Counted from the first letter of the stretch, positions 1 to 12,455 are shown. The stretch: DNA of 64,000 nucleotides from Pseudisothecium myosuroides (GCA_951799445.1 OX637294.1:25879452-25943451); one strand, 5' to 3'. Numbers and translations: made by a program. Notes: generated by a model from the sequence alone, not told the origin.

Positions 1-1034
1 TCTAAGAAAAAAGTTTATAAAAAAGAAAGTTTTTATAGGTGACCAATCTTAGTCCCCCCCCTTTATAACTTTAGACTAACAAGTTCAAATTCTATGGAAT
101 TTAGACACCCATTAGATGTGATATTTATAAACCTCTCCAAAAAATTCATTAGAAATTCAAAAATTTAGAGTCCATTGATCTTGTCCAAAAATATGAATGA
201 CCACATTATGGTAAGAAAGAATTTTATGGGTTAATATAAATGCCATTCATCAAAGTTCAATTTGAAAATCTTTATTTTATTTCAAATATTATAGAGAGCA
301 TACAATGTGCGAGCATATAGTTTATACTTTAGTTCTTCCTACTTCATTGTGATCCTACTTAAAAAGATAAAAGTAATTTCATTTAATATATTCAAGATTC
401 TTTGAGGGTCAACAATTTATTAACTCAAAACAAAGTTTGTTTGTTTTTTTCCCTTTCAAACTTTAATTTAATGAATTCAATATGCATGAAAACTAGATTG
501 CTATATTTCCTTATAATTTTTTAATTCATATTTTGTCAAAATTATAATTTTTCATGAACTTTATAATAACCAATATATTTTCTTATTAAAAAAGACTAAA
601 GACAATAATGATACTTTCATAATTATTTTGAAAATTTCATTGTAAATAGAGGACATTGACTTGCATATTTGAAAATACTAGTAGTCAAAGACTTAAGTTG
701 TATATCTTAAAAAATTGAGATGAGATAGATAAGTAAGACTATATTAAAATCAACTAAAGTTTGTCTCAATGAAAATCAAGGATTAATTGCCTTTTGTTTT
801 GTGCACAATGATGAAAGTTCAATAACTTTCATCATTTGCATGACTACCTTACCAACAACCTATAAATATTTCTACAAGAAGCTTGTTTTAGTTGATGTTG
901 TTGCTAGAGACATGAAAGCAAAAACAATATGTATGCCAAACAATATGGTCACTAGAAGATTTTGCGTTTGCTTCAACAAACACATCAAGTAGATTTTGTT
1001 GAGGCAAACACAAATTTCTTCTAGTGGGTATAAC
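1..1034. other. AT-rich gene-free DNA
   Basis: Very AT-rich sequence with frequent stops in all frames. I see no exon, RNA gene or clear repeat until the Rieske stop codon at its right edge. Presumably the 3' flank of that gene. Confidence 0.6.
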
Positions 1035-1657
1035 CTATCCGATGACTACCTTGGTATCATCAAGCCATTTATACTCTGGAACTTCAAGGTTCCGCGGGGC
1101 AGGGCCCTTACGAATGCGACCGGAGATGTCATAGTGCGAGCCATGGCAAGGGCAAAACCAACCTCCATAATCTCCAGCTCCCGGAAGAGGTACACATCCC
1201 AAATGCGTACACACACCAACTACTATGAGGTACGTTGGATTCGATGCCCGAGCGGCGTCCGGTTGGGGATCTCGTAGCTCCGATAGGTTCACTGAATTTG
1301 CCAACTTTATATCATCCGCTGTTCGGTTGCGTACAAACACCGGCTTCCCTCGCCATTTTACAGTTACGGTGTTTCCGGGTTCGATGTTGGCAACGTCCAT
1401 CTCTAGTGATGCCATTGCCAATACGTCTTTGCTTGCAGACATTGACAGAATGACTTTGCACAAAAAGAGTCGTAAGCCTGCTGCAAGAAAAAAACGCCCA
1501 AACGTGAGGACGAAGTACGTGAAAGCCCTTTTACTGGGATCGCCTGGAGGATGGCGATCCATGCACGACTTGTCGTAGGTAATTTGGTTGGTTGGATTTT
1601 TGAGGGCTACAACTGTTGCTGGTAAGTCTCTGCTATGGGATAAGTCATGGCCAAAAT
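1035..1657 (-). CDS. UCR1: Mitochondrial Rieske iron-sulfur protein (cytochrome bc1 complex), 3' exon
   Basis: Encodes the 2Fe-2S Rieske subunit of respiratory complex III, which passes electrons from ubiquinol to cytochrome c1 in the inner mitochondrial membrane. Seen, in order: the pre-membrane segment [12 protein letters not shown], the motif [10 protein letters not shown], one membrane helix ([20 protein letters not shown]) ending in [10 protein letters not shown], and the cluster-binding boxes CTHLGC and CPCHGSH. The C-terminus GRIRKGPAP...KVVIG is that of the mitochondrial protein, not chloroplast PetC. The frame is open upstream of the first ATG (1562) back to a plausible acceptor, gtgcag, whose exon starts at 1657. 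Beyond it a stop closes the frame, so 1657 is probably an exon edge and not a start. The exon for the targeting peptide was not found in this window. The usual YDEYNHERYPPG stretch reads [12 protein letters not shown]. All cluster ligands are present. It could be a functional gene with a distant first exon, or a truncated copy. Confidence 0.85.
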
Positions 1658-1827
1658 CTGCACATATTCACACTTCAATCTTGTCAATTTTAATTATCTT
1701 TAAACCGATTGAACACTATTCACGTATATTTTATGCAATATATTCTCAACTAAACATGATAGGAAACACAAAAGCATTATATGTAATTTAACAAAACCAA
1801 AGAAAGGAATGCTTTGCATATCAACGA

Positions 1828-2430
1828 TGCTAGTGCATGAGTGTAGAGACGTGAGCCTACAAGCCTTGAACCTAGTTGTAGGTATGTACCTATAATCATT
1901 TGAAAGTGTTTATAACATATGTGCTTATAATATAGGTACACTACAACATGGAAAAAGTCTATAACAATTGTACTTATAACATAGACACCTACAACCATAG
2001 AAGGTGTTTGAAATATAAACTCCTAAGCTTATGGGCTCATATATAGATTCTATACTCACATGGTAGAACTCCCTCTTTGCATATCAACAAAATCAACATT
2101 GTATGGTGATGTTTGTCAAGTATATTATTTAGCCAAAACTTGCATTTTTTCAGGTTTTTTGAAAATTTTAATCTCTAAGTGTACAAATTAGACCACAGGA
2201 CCCAAAGGCAACGGTGCTAGTATGTGAGCCCAAGAATGCGAACTTGTGAGCATTGAGCCTACAATATAGGTACCTATAATATAGATACCCACACTATAGA
2301 AGGTGTATGTATCATAAACACCTATAATATGGGTATTTGTAATATATACCCTATAATTATAGCCGGTTTCTATAGTATATACACCTATAATATAGGTGTG
2401 TAGTATTCTAGACTCATGGGCTTACACTCC
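1828..2430. repeat. Degenerate repeat built on ACCTATAATATA
   Basis: Two related blocks (about 1828-2050 and 2217-2430) share the order: a GTGAGCC-type start, many variants of ACCTATAATATAGG, an AGAAGGTGT motif, and an end near ATGGGCT. The middle of each is a degenerate, partly palindromic short repeat. No coding potential. Confidence 0.5.
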
Positions 2431-3159
2431 TATGTTCACATAATAGCAATCCTCGACCTAGAGGGCCGAAAGCTATATCCAAATATAAAAACAAACAACG
2501 TAGAAGGATTCTAAGAGGTGACTTAATATTCTTGAAAATGAAGGATTACATCCATTCCATTGTTGGGCTCAACGATTTAATAAGATGTTAAGTTTGTTTT
2601 GAAAATTCTAATGAAGAAAAAAGAGTAATTTTTTTTCTAATATTGTATACTTGTTTATAAAAGATAATAATAATAAATTGATACATTGCATAAACCATGA
2701 TGGATGTAAATATAGACCAAGAACAAAAAATATATGAAGATTGGAAGCTTCTATTCCTTCGTATTTAAACTATGTTGATCTAATTTCCTTCATTTAGGGG
2801 ATGAAACCTTCCATTACAATGCTCCCAATGCTTTAACATTCTTTCTCAAATATTTTATAATTTTCATTTCTTTGTGAATATCCAAAAAAGAGAAGTTTTT
2901 GGACATTCCATTGAAAATAATAATGGATTTGAATATCAATATTCAACTTTGGCATTTCATTTTGATATTTGTAATCAACTTAAAATTGTATTATCTTTTG
3001 CACTATTGAATCTTAATGAAATTTAGTATTTAATTGGATCTTTTTCAAGATCTTACAATTAATTTTTTTTAATTTTGTGATGTACATGGATTTTTGAGCT
3101 CATTAGGTAAAGAATCATTTCAAAGCTACATGTATCTAAGGATCCTAAGTAACGACGGG
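2431..3159. other. AT-rich gene-free DNA
   Basis: No exon, RNA gene or defined repeat seen. It ends at the TTAA that flanks the next element. Confidence 0.5.
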
Positions 3160-3163
3160 TTAA

Positions 3164-4094
3164 CCCCTAAATTAAAGGCCCATTGTCCCTTCGGGAGACA
3201 AATGCGATTTCGGTCATGTACCTTTTTGCAACCACGTTTGTAATATTTCCTGAAAAATTTAATGGAGGTGGAGAATGGGAAGACCTATGTGGGGACATAA
3301 TTTTTTTCACATTCAGTGCCCGGGAACAACAATTATGACCAAATAAGCTCAAAATAGGGGATGGCAAGCAGCCCGGGCAGCAAAAAAAATTTGGCAAAAA
3401 TTTGATTTTTTTTTAATATTTTTTTCTCATAGATTATATTTTTGCCTATCTGGAAAGCTTTGATTCATTTCATTTGGATTTGTTATGAGAAAGTTATGGA
3501 CATTCTTGTTTTTCGGGCAGTTAGAGCATCTTCTTGAAAAAAATAACTTGTAGGATTCATTTCTGAATGCTATTTTTGCAATTTTTAAAAAGAAAATTCT
3601 CATGGTTTAGTTTACTTGCTAAAACAATCTCACCATTGGGATTAGTGTATTTTAATTCCATGTAAAATATATGAATATTTTAGATTTCCCTTCTATCTCG
3701 TACCTACTTCTATTTAACAATTTTTTTAGGAATGATAATTAAGTTTTTTTGAATATTTTTTTCCCCCTAGACTCTCAACTCAATTCTCCACTATAAAGAT
3801 TTAAAGCTCAAAACTCTGTAGTGCAAAAAATTTAAGTTAAAAATGTTCAAAGTCAAAAAATCCAGTCCCGCAATGTGCTGAAATACTTGTTTTTTCCACT
3901 TTAAATGCAGATATCTTGCAATATGAGCGGTCAAAAATTCTGAAATTTTTTCCACACATTCTCATACTAATTAGGTGTAAGATCCGACGGTTAGATGTGC
4001 AAAAAAAACATTCTTCAATTTTTTTTACTCCTTGCTATAGAAATGGCAGTTTTGAGTGTTTTTTGGTAGAAAAAAGGCCTTGGGCCTTTAGGGG
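3164..4094 (-). mobile_element. TTAA-flanked non-autonomous DNA element, copy A (931 bp)
   Basis: The element runs from CCCCTAAAT to CCTTTAGGGG and is flanked by TTAA at 3160-3163 and 4095-4098. Its interior and right end closely match copies B and C (shared blocks: GGGCAGCAAAAAAAATTTGG, TTAGAGCATCTTCTTG, AATGGCAGTTTTGAG). Orientation is called minus because its right end corresponds to the left end of copies D, G and H. Its first ~130 bp differ from B and C. Termini and target site are piggyBac-like. No transposase ORF. Confidence 0.8.
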
Positions 4095-4098
4095 TTAA

Positions 4099-7014
4099 AC
4101 TACCAGTACCTATTTTTTCCTACTCATATATACACTTCTCATATTTACACAAGGAATATACTAATTTTATGCACTTTGCTTTAGAAGCCAAAGTAAAGAC
4201 CAAACTACTTCATTAACAAATACTCTTTCAAGTGCATTACTTCAAAAATAGATCTCTTAATGGTTTCTCAAAATTGTTTTTTTCTACTCATATTATTGGC
4301 AAAGGACACTTACAAATCCAATTTTTTTTGTCAATATATATATAGGTTCTTTAGATCTTATTTGGAGTGGTTTACATAGACTTTTTCAATGTTGAACATG
4401 CAATCTTTGGTTTGATCATGATTAGGAACAACTATTTTAACTTGCAAATCATTTTAATTTTTCTTAATTTTTCAATTATTGGGCATTTCATTCTTGATGA
4501 AAACAAAATTGGAGTAAAATGATTAAAGTCATTCACAAAATTTATCAAAATCAAGTTCATTCTTGCTCATCAAATGCCTATCATTGCATTTTTTTTTTCT
4601 GAATTTAAAATTAGCAAAGATAAAGAATCTATTATTTTGTCTATAAATTGAAGCTTAGAGGAAGGATTTGAAGTAATCTTGGTACTCTTTGGATTTACAT
4701 GATGCAAATACAAGAATGATAAAATGCTAGCTTGGAGAATTAAAATTTCAAGAAATGAGTAAGTTACCTCGAGTGGGAAAAGCTTGCCAAGCATTCAATT
4801 TAGTACAATTCTCAAAAATAGGGCTTGACCAAAGTGTTTTTTTTTTCAAGAGATCTTTGTATTCCATACTTGTGAAGGATCGAGGAGAATTAAAATTGAC
4901 TTGCACATGTTGAGATATTGCATATGAAATAGGATGAGAGCAACGTGAACAAAGGAGTGAGGGCATCCCCCTACACAATGTTTTTAACATCATAGGTATT
5001 GGAATTCAATATTGACCAAGATTGCGCTTATTCGAAGAATTCAAGAATAATAGTAGGCATCATGCTCTGAGGCAATGCACTATACTACTTGATGGGTATT
5101 GTATGTCCCTCTTAAATATTATCAACATTGAAGTTTTTTTGTTATAGTTTCTATTGTATATCAAATTCTTCTTAGCCATTCTTTGATTACCTTTCATGAT
5201 TTTTGTGCGCACACCTGTAGATGTAATCAAATCTCATATTAGTCTTTTACATTCAAAAAACTTATCTTGTATCAAGTGCAAAGATTAGGTTTAATAAGTG
5301 AAATGATTTACAAAACTTAATCAATTTTCTACTTGAAATTGATTAAAACATCTTATATTCCATATTTGATGTAAACAATGATTTTGCATGATACATTCTT
5401 TTGGTTGAATTGTGCAAAATCATATTTACGTAATCAATAATTGTTTGATTTAGTAAAAGACAAACTAGCTATTTGTATACAAATTATTTTGTATTGCAGT
5501 TGGTATTGAATATAAAGTTTTGAATGAAGCACCTGATTTTTTATGTACTTCTTTGTGGATTTTTAATCTACATCAATCTTGGCTCTTAAAAAATTGCTTT
5601 CCAAATTACAAGTTTAATTCATTTTTCCCATAATATAAATTTTGAAAACTGATAAATGGTCTTATTTCCAAAGTAGCTAGTAATGTTGGTTAAGAAATGA
5701 AGTCAATGTAGGTGAAGTAAGATATGCATTACAATTTTTGAAATTTTCTCCAATTAAAAAATTCCTTTGAATACAAGAGATCAGAAGAAAGAGTCAATTG
5801 TAAAGTGAGCAAATGCGGGACCAGGAGTCAGAGTTCTGAAAAACACAGGACCAAACTACCTGGAGCACCCAATTTCGTGCCGTGTTTGTTTTGTTCTATT
5901 CTTAGTTAAACCTTCCTCTAACACAAGTTCACAAACATAGGACAACTTTGCGATTAACTCTAATGTGCAAAAGTCATTTCTACACAACTATCGGTGGAGG
6001 TTTCTTTTCACCAATTGCTTTTGAATTTTTTTATGAAGTTATTATTTAAAGTTAAAATGCTCCTTGTGCCCTAAATTTTGTGTTATACAATCATGATGAT
6101 CATCTAACCTTTTCAATGTGTTCACCATTGCAAGATCTAGGAACATGCAAAAGATGTGGATGCAAGGAGGCGGTTACTCTAAACTACCCATCAAGTGTGA
6201 TAAATTTTAGATATCTACTAGTAACCTAATAATATAAAAATAAAATTACATATCCCAAAACTTTTACTACTAAAGAATATGATGTCCACTTCAAAAGTTT
6301 TTCATACATGTGTGCTAAAACAATTAATTAAGACATTATAATTCAAATGTTTTAAACACATTTGTATTGATCACAACTACATAAGATTCACTTAGCTTAA
6401 AGAAATTCCATGTCATCTTCTAAATTTGCACATGTTTGTTGATGTGGCAATTTTATACATCTCTTTAAGAAGATCTTGAAATGTACATTATTAAAAGATT
6501 TTGGTATAAGCATGCATGAAAATGTTTGAAATGTACACTAATGAAAGAATTTCAATAATACTTGATATTATCTTTATCATCGAATAATAAAAATAAAAAT
6601 AAAAATAAAAATATCTAGTTTTTGCCTCCACCTCAAATCTACATATATGAAGTATTCAAAATCTATATTCAGAGTATTCTATGAAAATATTCAAAATCTA
6701 TGAATTAGTATAACTCTATCAAATGTATTAAATCTTTGTAGTATTCTAATTTTGTGAAGATTGAAGATGACCAAAATGAAATACCGCTCTATCATGGATC
6801 AAAAAATTTCATGTCATCTTTGAGGCCCAATGTCATGCTGCCTTTGCATTACACTCGTTTTTATATTATTCTCCACCTACACAACTAATACAAAATTAAG
6901 TAAATCATTGCAACACTCACATTTATAAATTGTATGATTTGAAATAAAAAGACCCCCAAAGTAGCACATATATCATCTGTTATAATACACTAACATCTAT
7001 ACCTTAAATTAAGT
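4099..7014. other. AT-rich gene-free DNA
   Basis: No convincing coding exon. A less AT-rich patch near 5815-5885 might be decayed coding or repeat DNA, but no protein was recognisable. A short A4-5T microsatellite lies near 6585-6613. Confidence 0.5.
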
Positions 7015-7240
7015 TGTTGGTTTTGTTTTGTTTATTACAATGAGATCTCTAGAACTCTGCATCATCCAGTCACATTCATGGTACCGTTGGAAAGCTCTCT
7101 ATAAGAAGGGGTGCACGGGCTTTGTTTCGTGATGTTTGGACCTATGGTGTGAAATTTATGGACTTTGGAGTTATTTTTTAATGAAGAAATTAGAAAATTA
7201 ATTTTACTTTTAATTTGGTTGTGGCACAAGGTACACTAGT
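7015..7240 (-). repeat. Dispersed hairpin-type repeat, single copy
   Basis: Runs from a TTGTTTTGTTTATT segment to CACAAGGTACACTAGT. It is the reverse complement of the monomer arrayed at 26650-30845 (monomers start ACTAGTGTGCC and end in a CAAACAAAACAAAAC tract) and resembles the copy broken by insertions at 43318-45536. It contains GTGCACGGGCTTTGTTT and GGACCTATGGTGTGAAA. Non-coding. Confidence 0.65.
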
Positions 7241-7624
7241 TTGTAAGTAACTTGGAAAGACCCCATTGAACTTGTCTTTGTCTTTGGGGTTCTAAATTGA
7301 TTCTTTGCACAAGAACTGGAGTAGGCTGATATGTCTTCGGGAGTGGTTTAGAAGACAACCTCATCAATTAATTGTTCTTCAAGTTAACCTAAGACTGAAG
7401 TCCCAAGGCCATTTTTTGGGTAAAAAACACAATCAAAAGTTGTCATTTTCTATGCAAACAATGAAAGTTTTTGACATTTGTTTCTTTTGCATGTTCAGCC
7501 GTAGGATCCTGCACTAGACTAGTATGAAAATCTGTAGAAAAATTTTCAAAAAATTTGACCATATTGATCACAAGATATAAGCATTTAAAGTGAAGAAATC
7601 AAGTTCTTTTTGCTCCTACCTTAA

Positions 7625-8559
7625 CCCCTAAAGGACTAGCATGCGTTTTTTGGCCGTATAGAAATTTTGGGTAGGTACGTGTGACTAGAGATTTCCATAT
7701 TTTAAGCTGAAATTTAATAGAAGGTGGGCGCGAGGATTATCTTTCATATGCACTAAATTTCAGGACATTTGGAAATAGGAGTCAAAAGTTATGGCCAAAT
7801 ATGTTACTTTTTTTTGTAATTGGGCAGTCCGGGCAGCAAGAAAAATTTGGCAAAAATTTGATTTTTTTTTTTAAATATTTTTTTTCTTGTAGATTATATT
7901 TTTATCTATGTGGAAAGCTTTGATTCATTTCATTTGGATTTGTTATGAAGAAGTTATGGACATTCTTGTTTTTCGGGCAGTTAGAGCATCTTCTTGAAAA
8001 AAATAACTTGTAGGATTCATTTCTAAATGCTATTTTTGTAATTTTTCAAGAAAAATAAAATTCTCATGATTTAGTTTACTTGCTAGAACAATCTCACCAT
8101 TGGGATTAGTGTATTTTAATTCCATCTAATATATATTAATATTTTAGATTTTCCTTCTATCTCGTACCTACTTCTACTTAATAAAAGTTTTAGGAATGAT
8201 AATTAATTTTTTTTGAATATTATTTTTTTCCCTAGACTCTCAATTCAATTCTCCACTATAAATATTTGAAGCTCAAAACTCTGTAGTGCAAAAATTTTAA
8301 GTGAAAAATGTTTAAAGTAAAAAAATCTAGTCCCACAATGTGCTGAAATACTTGTTTTTTCCACTTTAAACGCAGATATCTTGCAATCTGAGCGGTCAAA
8401 AATTCTGAAATTTTTTCCACACATTCTCATACTAGTTAGGTGTAAGATCCTACGGTTAGATGTGCAAAAAAAACATTTTTCAAATTTTTTTACTCCTTGC
8501 TATAGGAATGGCAGTTTTGAGTGTTTTTTGGCAGAAAAAAGGCCTTGGACCTTTAGGGG
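7625..8559 (-). mobile_element. TTAA-flanked non-autonomous DNA element, copy B (935 bp)
   Basis: Starts CCCCTAAAGGACTAGC after TTAA at 7621-7624. Ends GGACCTTTAGGGG before CTAA at 8560-8563, a one-base decay of the second TTAA. Nearly the same sequence and length as copy C. No transposase ORF. Confidence 0.82.
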
Positions 8560-8905
8560 CTAACTAGATTATAACCAAGTCTTTTTTGGAGGGGCTTTCT
8601 GGTGCCATATTGTACCAGAAAAAAATAATTTGGCGAAAAAGTCTTTGAATTAAAAAAAGTCTTGAATGAAATTGTTAGATTGTGGATGGAAATAGAACTA
8701 TGAAAATGTAATATGTGCTAATGTGATATTTTCTATCCAATATGTGGATGAATGTTGAAATTTGGAGCACTACTACAATATATTATATTGCCACTTCATA
8801 AAAACCAAGAAACAAAATAACTAACTGATTATAACACTATTCATGCTAATTCCAAGATTTGAATTTTATGTCGATGAATAAGCTCTCATTTTACAAATGG
8901 GAAGG

Positions 8906-9091
8906 TGGCTTCCAAAATACACTGGCTTTGTAATAATAATAATAATAATCATAATGATGATGAGAGAAAGATGATGCCAATGATACTTGTTTGCTGATTC
9001 TACAATCTATTGCTAGGCCCAGTTAGTACGAATTTCACTCATTATAATTGTTTCCTTTTTCAGTTCCAAAGCCAATGTATTTTGGAAGCCA
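8906..9091. repeat. 25-bp inverted repeat with 136-nt spacer
   Basis: Left arm 8906-8930 and right arm 9067-9091 are reverse complements at 24 of 25 positions (core TGGCTTCCAAAATACA). The spacer contains a TAA trinucleotide run near 8931-8950. It could be the termini of a small element or a hairpin-forming transcript. Confidence 0.6.
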
Positions 9092-9176
9092 TCTCTTGAT
9101 TGTTTGTACCACATGTTGTGTCCTTCCATCAACTTCAGGTTGAACAGGTAGTTCGCTCTCAAAGCCCCCATGCTCC

Positions 9177-9183
<7 letters not shown>

Positions 9184-9207
<24 letters not shown>
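9184..9207 (+). repeat. A24 tract between short direct repeats
   Basis: A run of 24 A. CCCCATGCTC lies just before (within 9165-9176) and just after (from about 9210) the tract, and CTCTCAAAGC also recurs on both sides. This resembles a poly(A) insertion with a target-site duplication, but replication slippage is possible. Confidence 0.5.
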
Positions 9208-11420
9208 GTCCCCATGCTCTCAAAGCGCCCATGACACAGAGGTACATTTTGCTTTCTTCAATGGCCCAATAGTGTTTCAGGAGGTGGTTGCTTTTAGTGA
9301 CCTTTGCATTTCAACTTGTAACTAATTCCATGAAGGTCCCAAAAATATGAAACAATTTGGGTTAATAGTAGGAACACTCATAACCATCATTGTATCTATA
9401 ACCAAATCTTAGAAAATTTGTACAACTGAATAGATGTGATTACAAGGATGTAGTACATTAGAATATCAGCCCCTAATGTTGGTATTAGGTGCATTTTGTA
9501 GTTGGTTCTTTAAAAATTCACAACGAATTTGCACAATATTCAAATAATACATTAAAAAGTGCACATGGATTATTTTTCCCTTGCTAAAAGGATCCTATAA
9601 TTTGCTGGATGTCTATTATTAATAATCATATTCAAAACCCTTAAATTGACGGTTATGGATGTTGCTACTTTAGATGCCAATTCCATTTTCTTTCCTACTA
9701 AAATTTACTTGAAAATTATTTTAAAGAATTTGACTTTTTTCAAAAGGCAATCAGCTCGTAAGTGGTCGCTTATAGAGCAAACTACCTTTAGTCATCATCC
9801 AATGATACATGATCATAGCTTTAAGCCTTAAAAAGACATTATGTATTCTCTTTTGATCAAACTTTATGAGTTTTCTATATTAAAATACACCTTTCAAAAA
9901 TTTGATATTTTTTCATATATATAAATATACATTTTTTTTACTTGATTTTTTAATAATTAAAAACATTAAAATGAAAGTTTTATGAATATTGAAATTAATT
10001 TTTTTTGGTAAGAATCATAATAATTACAAAAATATTTAAAATAGTATAAATTTTTTAGCAAAATTGGAGATGATAATGATAAACATTATGGTGTAATTGT
10101 TATATTTCTTGAGCTCAGACTAAGAAAAATTCAATAGAAAGCTCAAAAGTGGTGTATTTTGAGCTTTCAAGATGCTACTTTCAAATAGCCTCAAAAATAT
10201 AATTTTAACAATTTAACAATTTTGAAAATACACATACAAAGAATACAAAAGTAGATTATTGAAACTACATTTTCTTAATCCAGCTTCAAGATATTCAAAA
10301 TCAAAAACTATATGAAATTTAGATTTAACCATAAAAACCATGCCCTTGTGTTCTTTAAAGGTTAATTGGAAGAATTTTCAAATGTCACTAATGTATATTT
10401 TTTTATGTTGTAAAGTAGGTACCTCCAAACCACCACTTTTGCTATTGTGCCTATTTTCTATTATTAGATTGACCAAATTTTCATATTTTTTTGTTGGCAA
10501 GTGAAAAAAGATCCCAATTCACCAAAGAATGTGACATTTGTGTACCGTATGCAAAAGTTATGAAGTGTCAAAGTTTTTTTGGTAGATGTTCTAAAATTGT
10601 TTCTTCAACATACGTGCGTATTGATATTAGAGATGTACACATAACCATGATGACAATTTTAGGCAAGGTGCAATTTTGGGAGTGCCCACTTTAGCATTAT
10701 AGACGATGGTGCCGTAAACTCTAAAACAGTTTACGGTCCAAACCAATGATGCCAATAATATATATATGGTTGCCATTCAAATTTAATGCATTAAAAGATA
10801 CTACATCTACTTGTGACTATTACATTTATTATTTCATGTTTCTCCACTAGTAGTATATTTGTAGCAAGAGAGCAATATTTGATGAGCCTAACTATTTAGT
10901 GTTGGTGGCAAAATTTCTCCTGAAGGCAAAATCTAATGATTTTTGTTTTAAATTACAGCATTAGGTCCAAGAAATGAATTTTTTGTATCTAAATGATGGA
11001 TGATAATTGGTGTAAAATAAATGAGACCATCAAAATGAGTAAAGTGCAAATATTTAGACAAATATGTAATGAAAAATAATGATATCTATCTCAAAATGGC
11101 TATATGATAGACTTTGCTGTTGCCACTTAAGAAAAAAATTTAAATACTTAAAGCACCCTCCATCCAACAAATATGTTGGTCTTCCAAATTTATTTCTAAC
11201 TTTTGATTGGTATATAATTAGAACTTTAAATTATTATATTTGGAAGTGCATCCACAATTACTTTGAATAGATACCATATAACAAATTTATTTGGAATTTA
11301 GACCATTAAAGTCCATTGAAAGCTAGCCAAAAGTTAATAAAAATATAGAGAAGTCCTTCAAATCATATCAAGGAAATTCCATAATCATTTCAAGGAAAAA
11401 TTCTCTTTAGGTTTCTAAAA
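9208..11420. other. AT-rich gene-free DNA with one dispersed repeat
   Basis: No gene seen. The stretch 10417-10510 (containing CCAAACCACCACTTT and GCTATTGTGCC) matches the flanks of the hairpin at 50442-50800 but lacks that hairpin. A short stem with arms CCGTAAACT and AGTTTACGG lies near 10712-10736. A motif TTGACGGTTATGG near 9646 recurs near 12417. Confidence 0.5.
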
Positions 11421-11500
11421 CCCCTAAAGCTCTTTGACTATATTTGAACCAAAAATGCTCCAAAACTGCCATTTCTAGTATAGTGGGGTACCATTCAAAA
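11421..11500 (+). mobile_element. Terminal fragment of the TTAA element family (copy J)
   Basis: Begins CCCCTAAAGCTCTTTGACTA and continues through AAAACTGCCATTTCTAG, matching the left end of copy H (54713). The flanking TTAA has decayed to AAAA and no matching right end was found, so this is a truncated relic. Only the first ~80 bp are clearly shared. Confidence 0.55.
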
Positions 11501-11529
11501 TAGTGTTTTTGCATTCGGAGGAAGGAAAT

Positions 11530-12060
11530 TTCACATCTGCCAACTTTGATAGCCTCTCAAGGGCTGAAAATTTGATCTTTGGCCATGAAATTTTTGTCAT
11601 GGGAACATCTTTATGTTAATAACATGTATACCAAATTTCAAGGTAAAAAAATCACCAAAAAAAAGATATTCAAAATCTACCAACATGTGTAGTGGTGAGA
11701 AAATTTTCATTGCTGCCAACTTTGACACCCTTCCAAAGATTGAATTTTTTTTTCTTTTCCTATGAATTTTTTGGCATAAGACCATATATATGTTGATTAC
11801 ATGTGTGAAAAATTTCAAGTCCAAAAGATCCACACTAAAAAAGATATTCAAAATCTACCAACATGTGTAGTTGTGAGAAACAATTTCAATACTAACAACT
11901 TTGATACTCTTCCAAGGGTTGAAAAATTATTTATTTATCATGCAATTTTAATTATGGAATCATCTCTATGTTAATAACATGTATACCAAATTTCAAGGTC
12001 ATAAGATTCACCAAAAAAAAGATATGCTAATTCTACCAACATGTGTAGTTGTGAGAATGA
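11530..12060. repeat. Tandem repeat, unit about 177 bp, three copies
   Basis: Three diverged units. A CAACTTTGA landmark lies at about 11541, 11717 and 11896, giving periods of 176 and 179. Each unit also carries ACATGTRTAxxAAATTTCAA and TCTACCAACATGTGTAG. Non-coding. Confidence 0.7.
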
Positions 12061-12062
12061 TT

Positions 12063-12455
12063 TTACCTAGGTATCACCTAGTTTTGATATAAGGTAGCAA
12101 CACCCATGATCGTGAGTATACCCTGACACCAATTGTAGAATTCCCTTAAAGTGCTCCCAAAAGTTTCTTGAAACTGTGTCCATGCTTAATTGTGATTGGT
12201 GGTCTCTGATTTTTTTTGGTGTTAGAATCGAGGCACATTTATTAGAGTGCGGTATAGGGTGCCCTAGGGAGTTCTACTTTGGAAATTTGTAGAAATTAGA
12301 TGCCTTATCCAAAAAATTTATTTTATTTTTTGAAAATTCATGATTTTCAATTCCTAACATTGAAAAAATACTTTTTTTAGAAAATTTTGCCTCCAACTAT
12401 GCTGAAATGCTTACTTTGACGGTTATGGGTGCTCCTACCTTAGATATCACCCAGT
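12063..12455. repeat. Inverted-repeat element candidate
   Basis: The left segment (GGTATCACCTAG...AAGGTAGCAACACCCAT, from about 12063) and the right segment (ATGGGTGCTCCTACCTTAGA...ATCACCC, to about 12455) are imperfect reverse complements about 390 bp apart. AAGGTAGCTACACCCA recurs near 32891, so the ends are dispersed. Target duplication not determined. Confidence 0.4.

Noticed and set aside
3916..4098. A ~60-codon open frame recurring in copies A, B and C (also 8381-8563 and 45269-45514)
   Set aside because: It recurs because the elements are near-identical DNA. It runs into the terminal inverted repeat, has no start context or motif, and does not resemble a transposase.
11530..12060. Centromeric satellite
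   Set aside because: Only three diverged units are present. Unit length alone is not enough.
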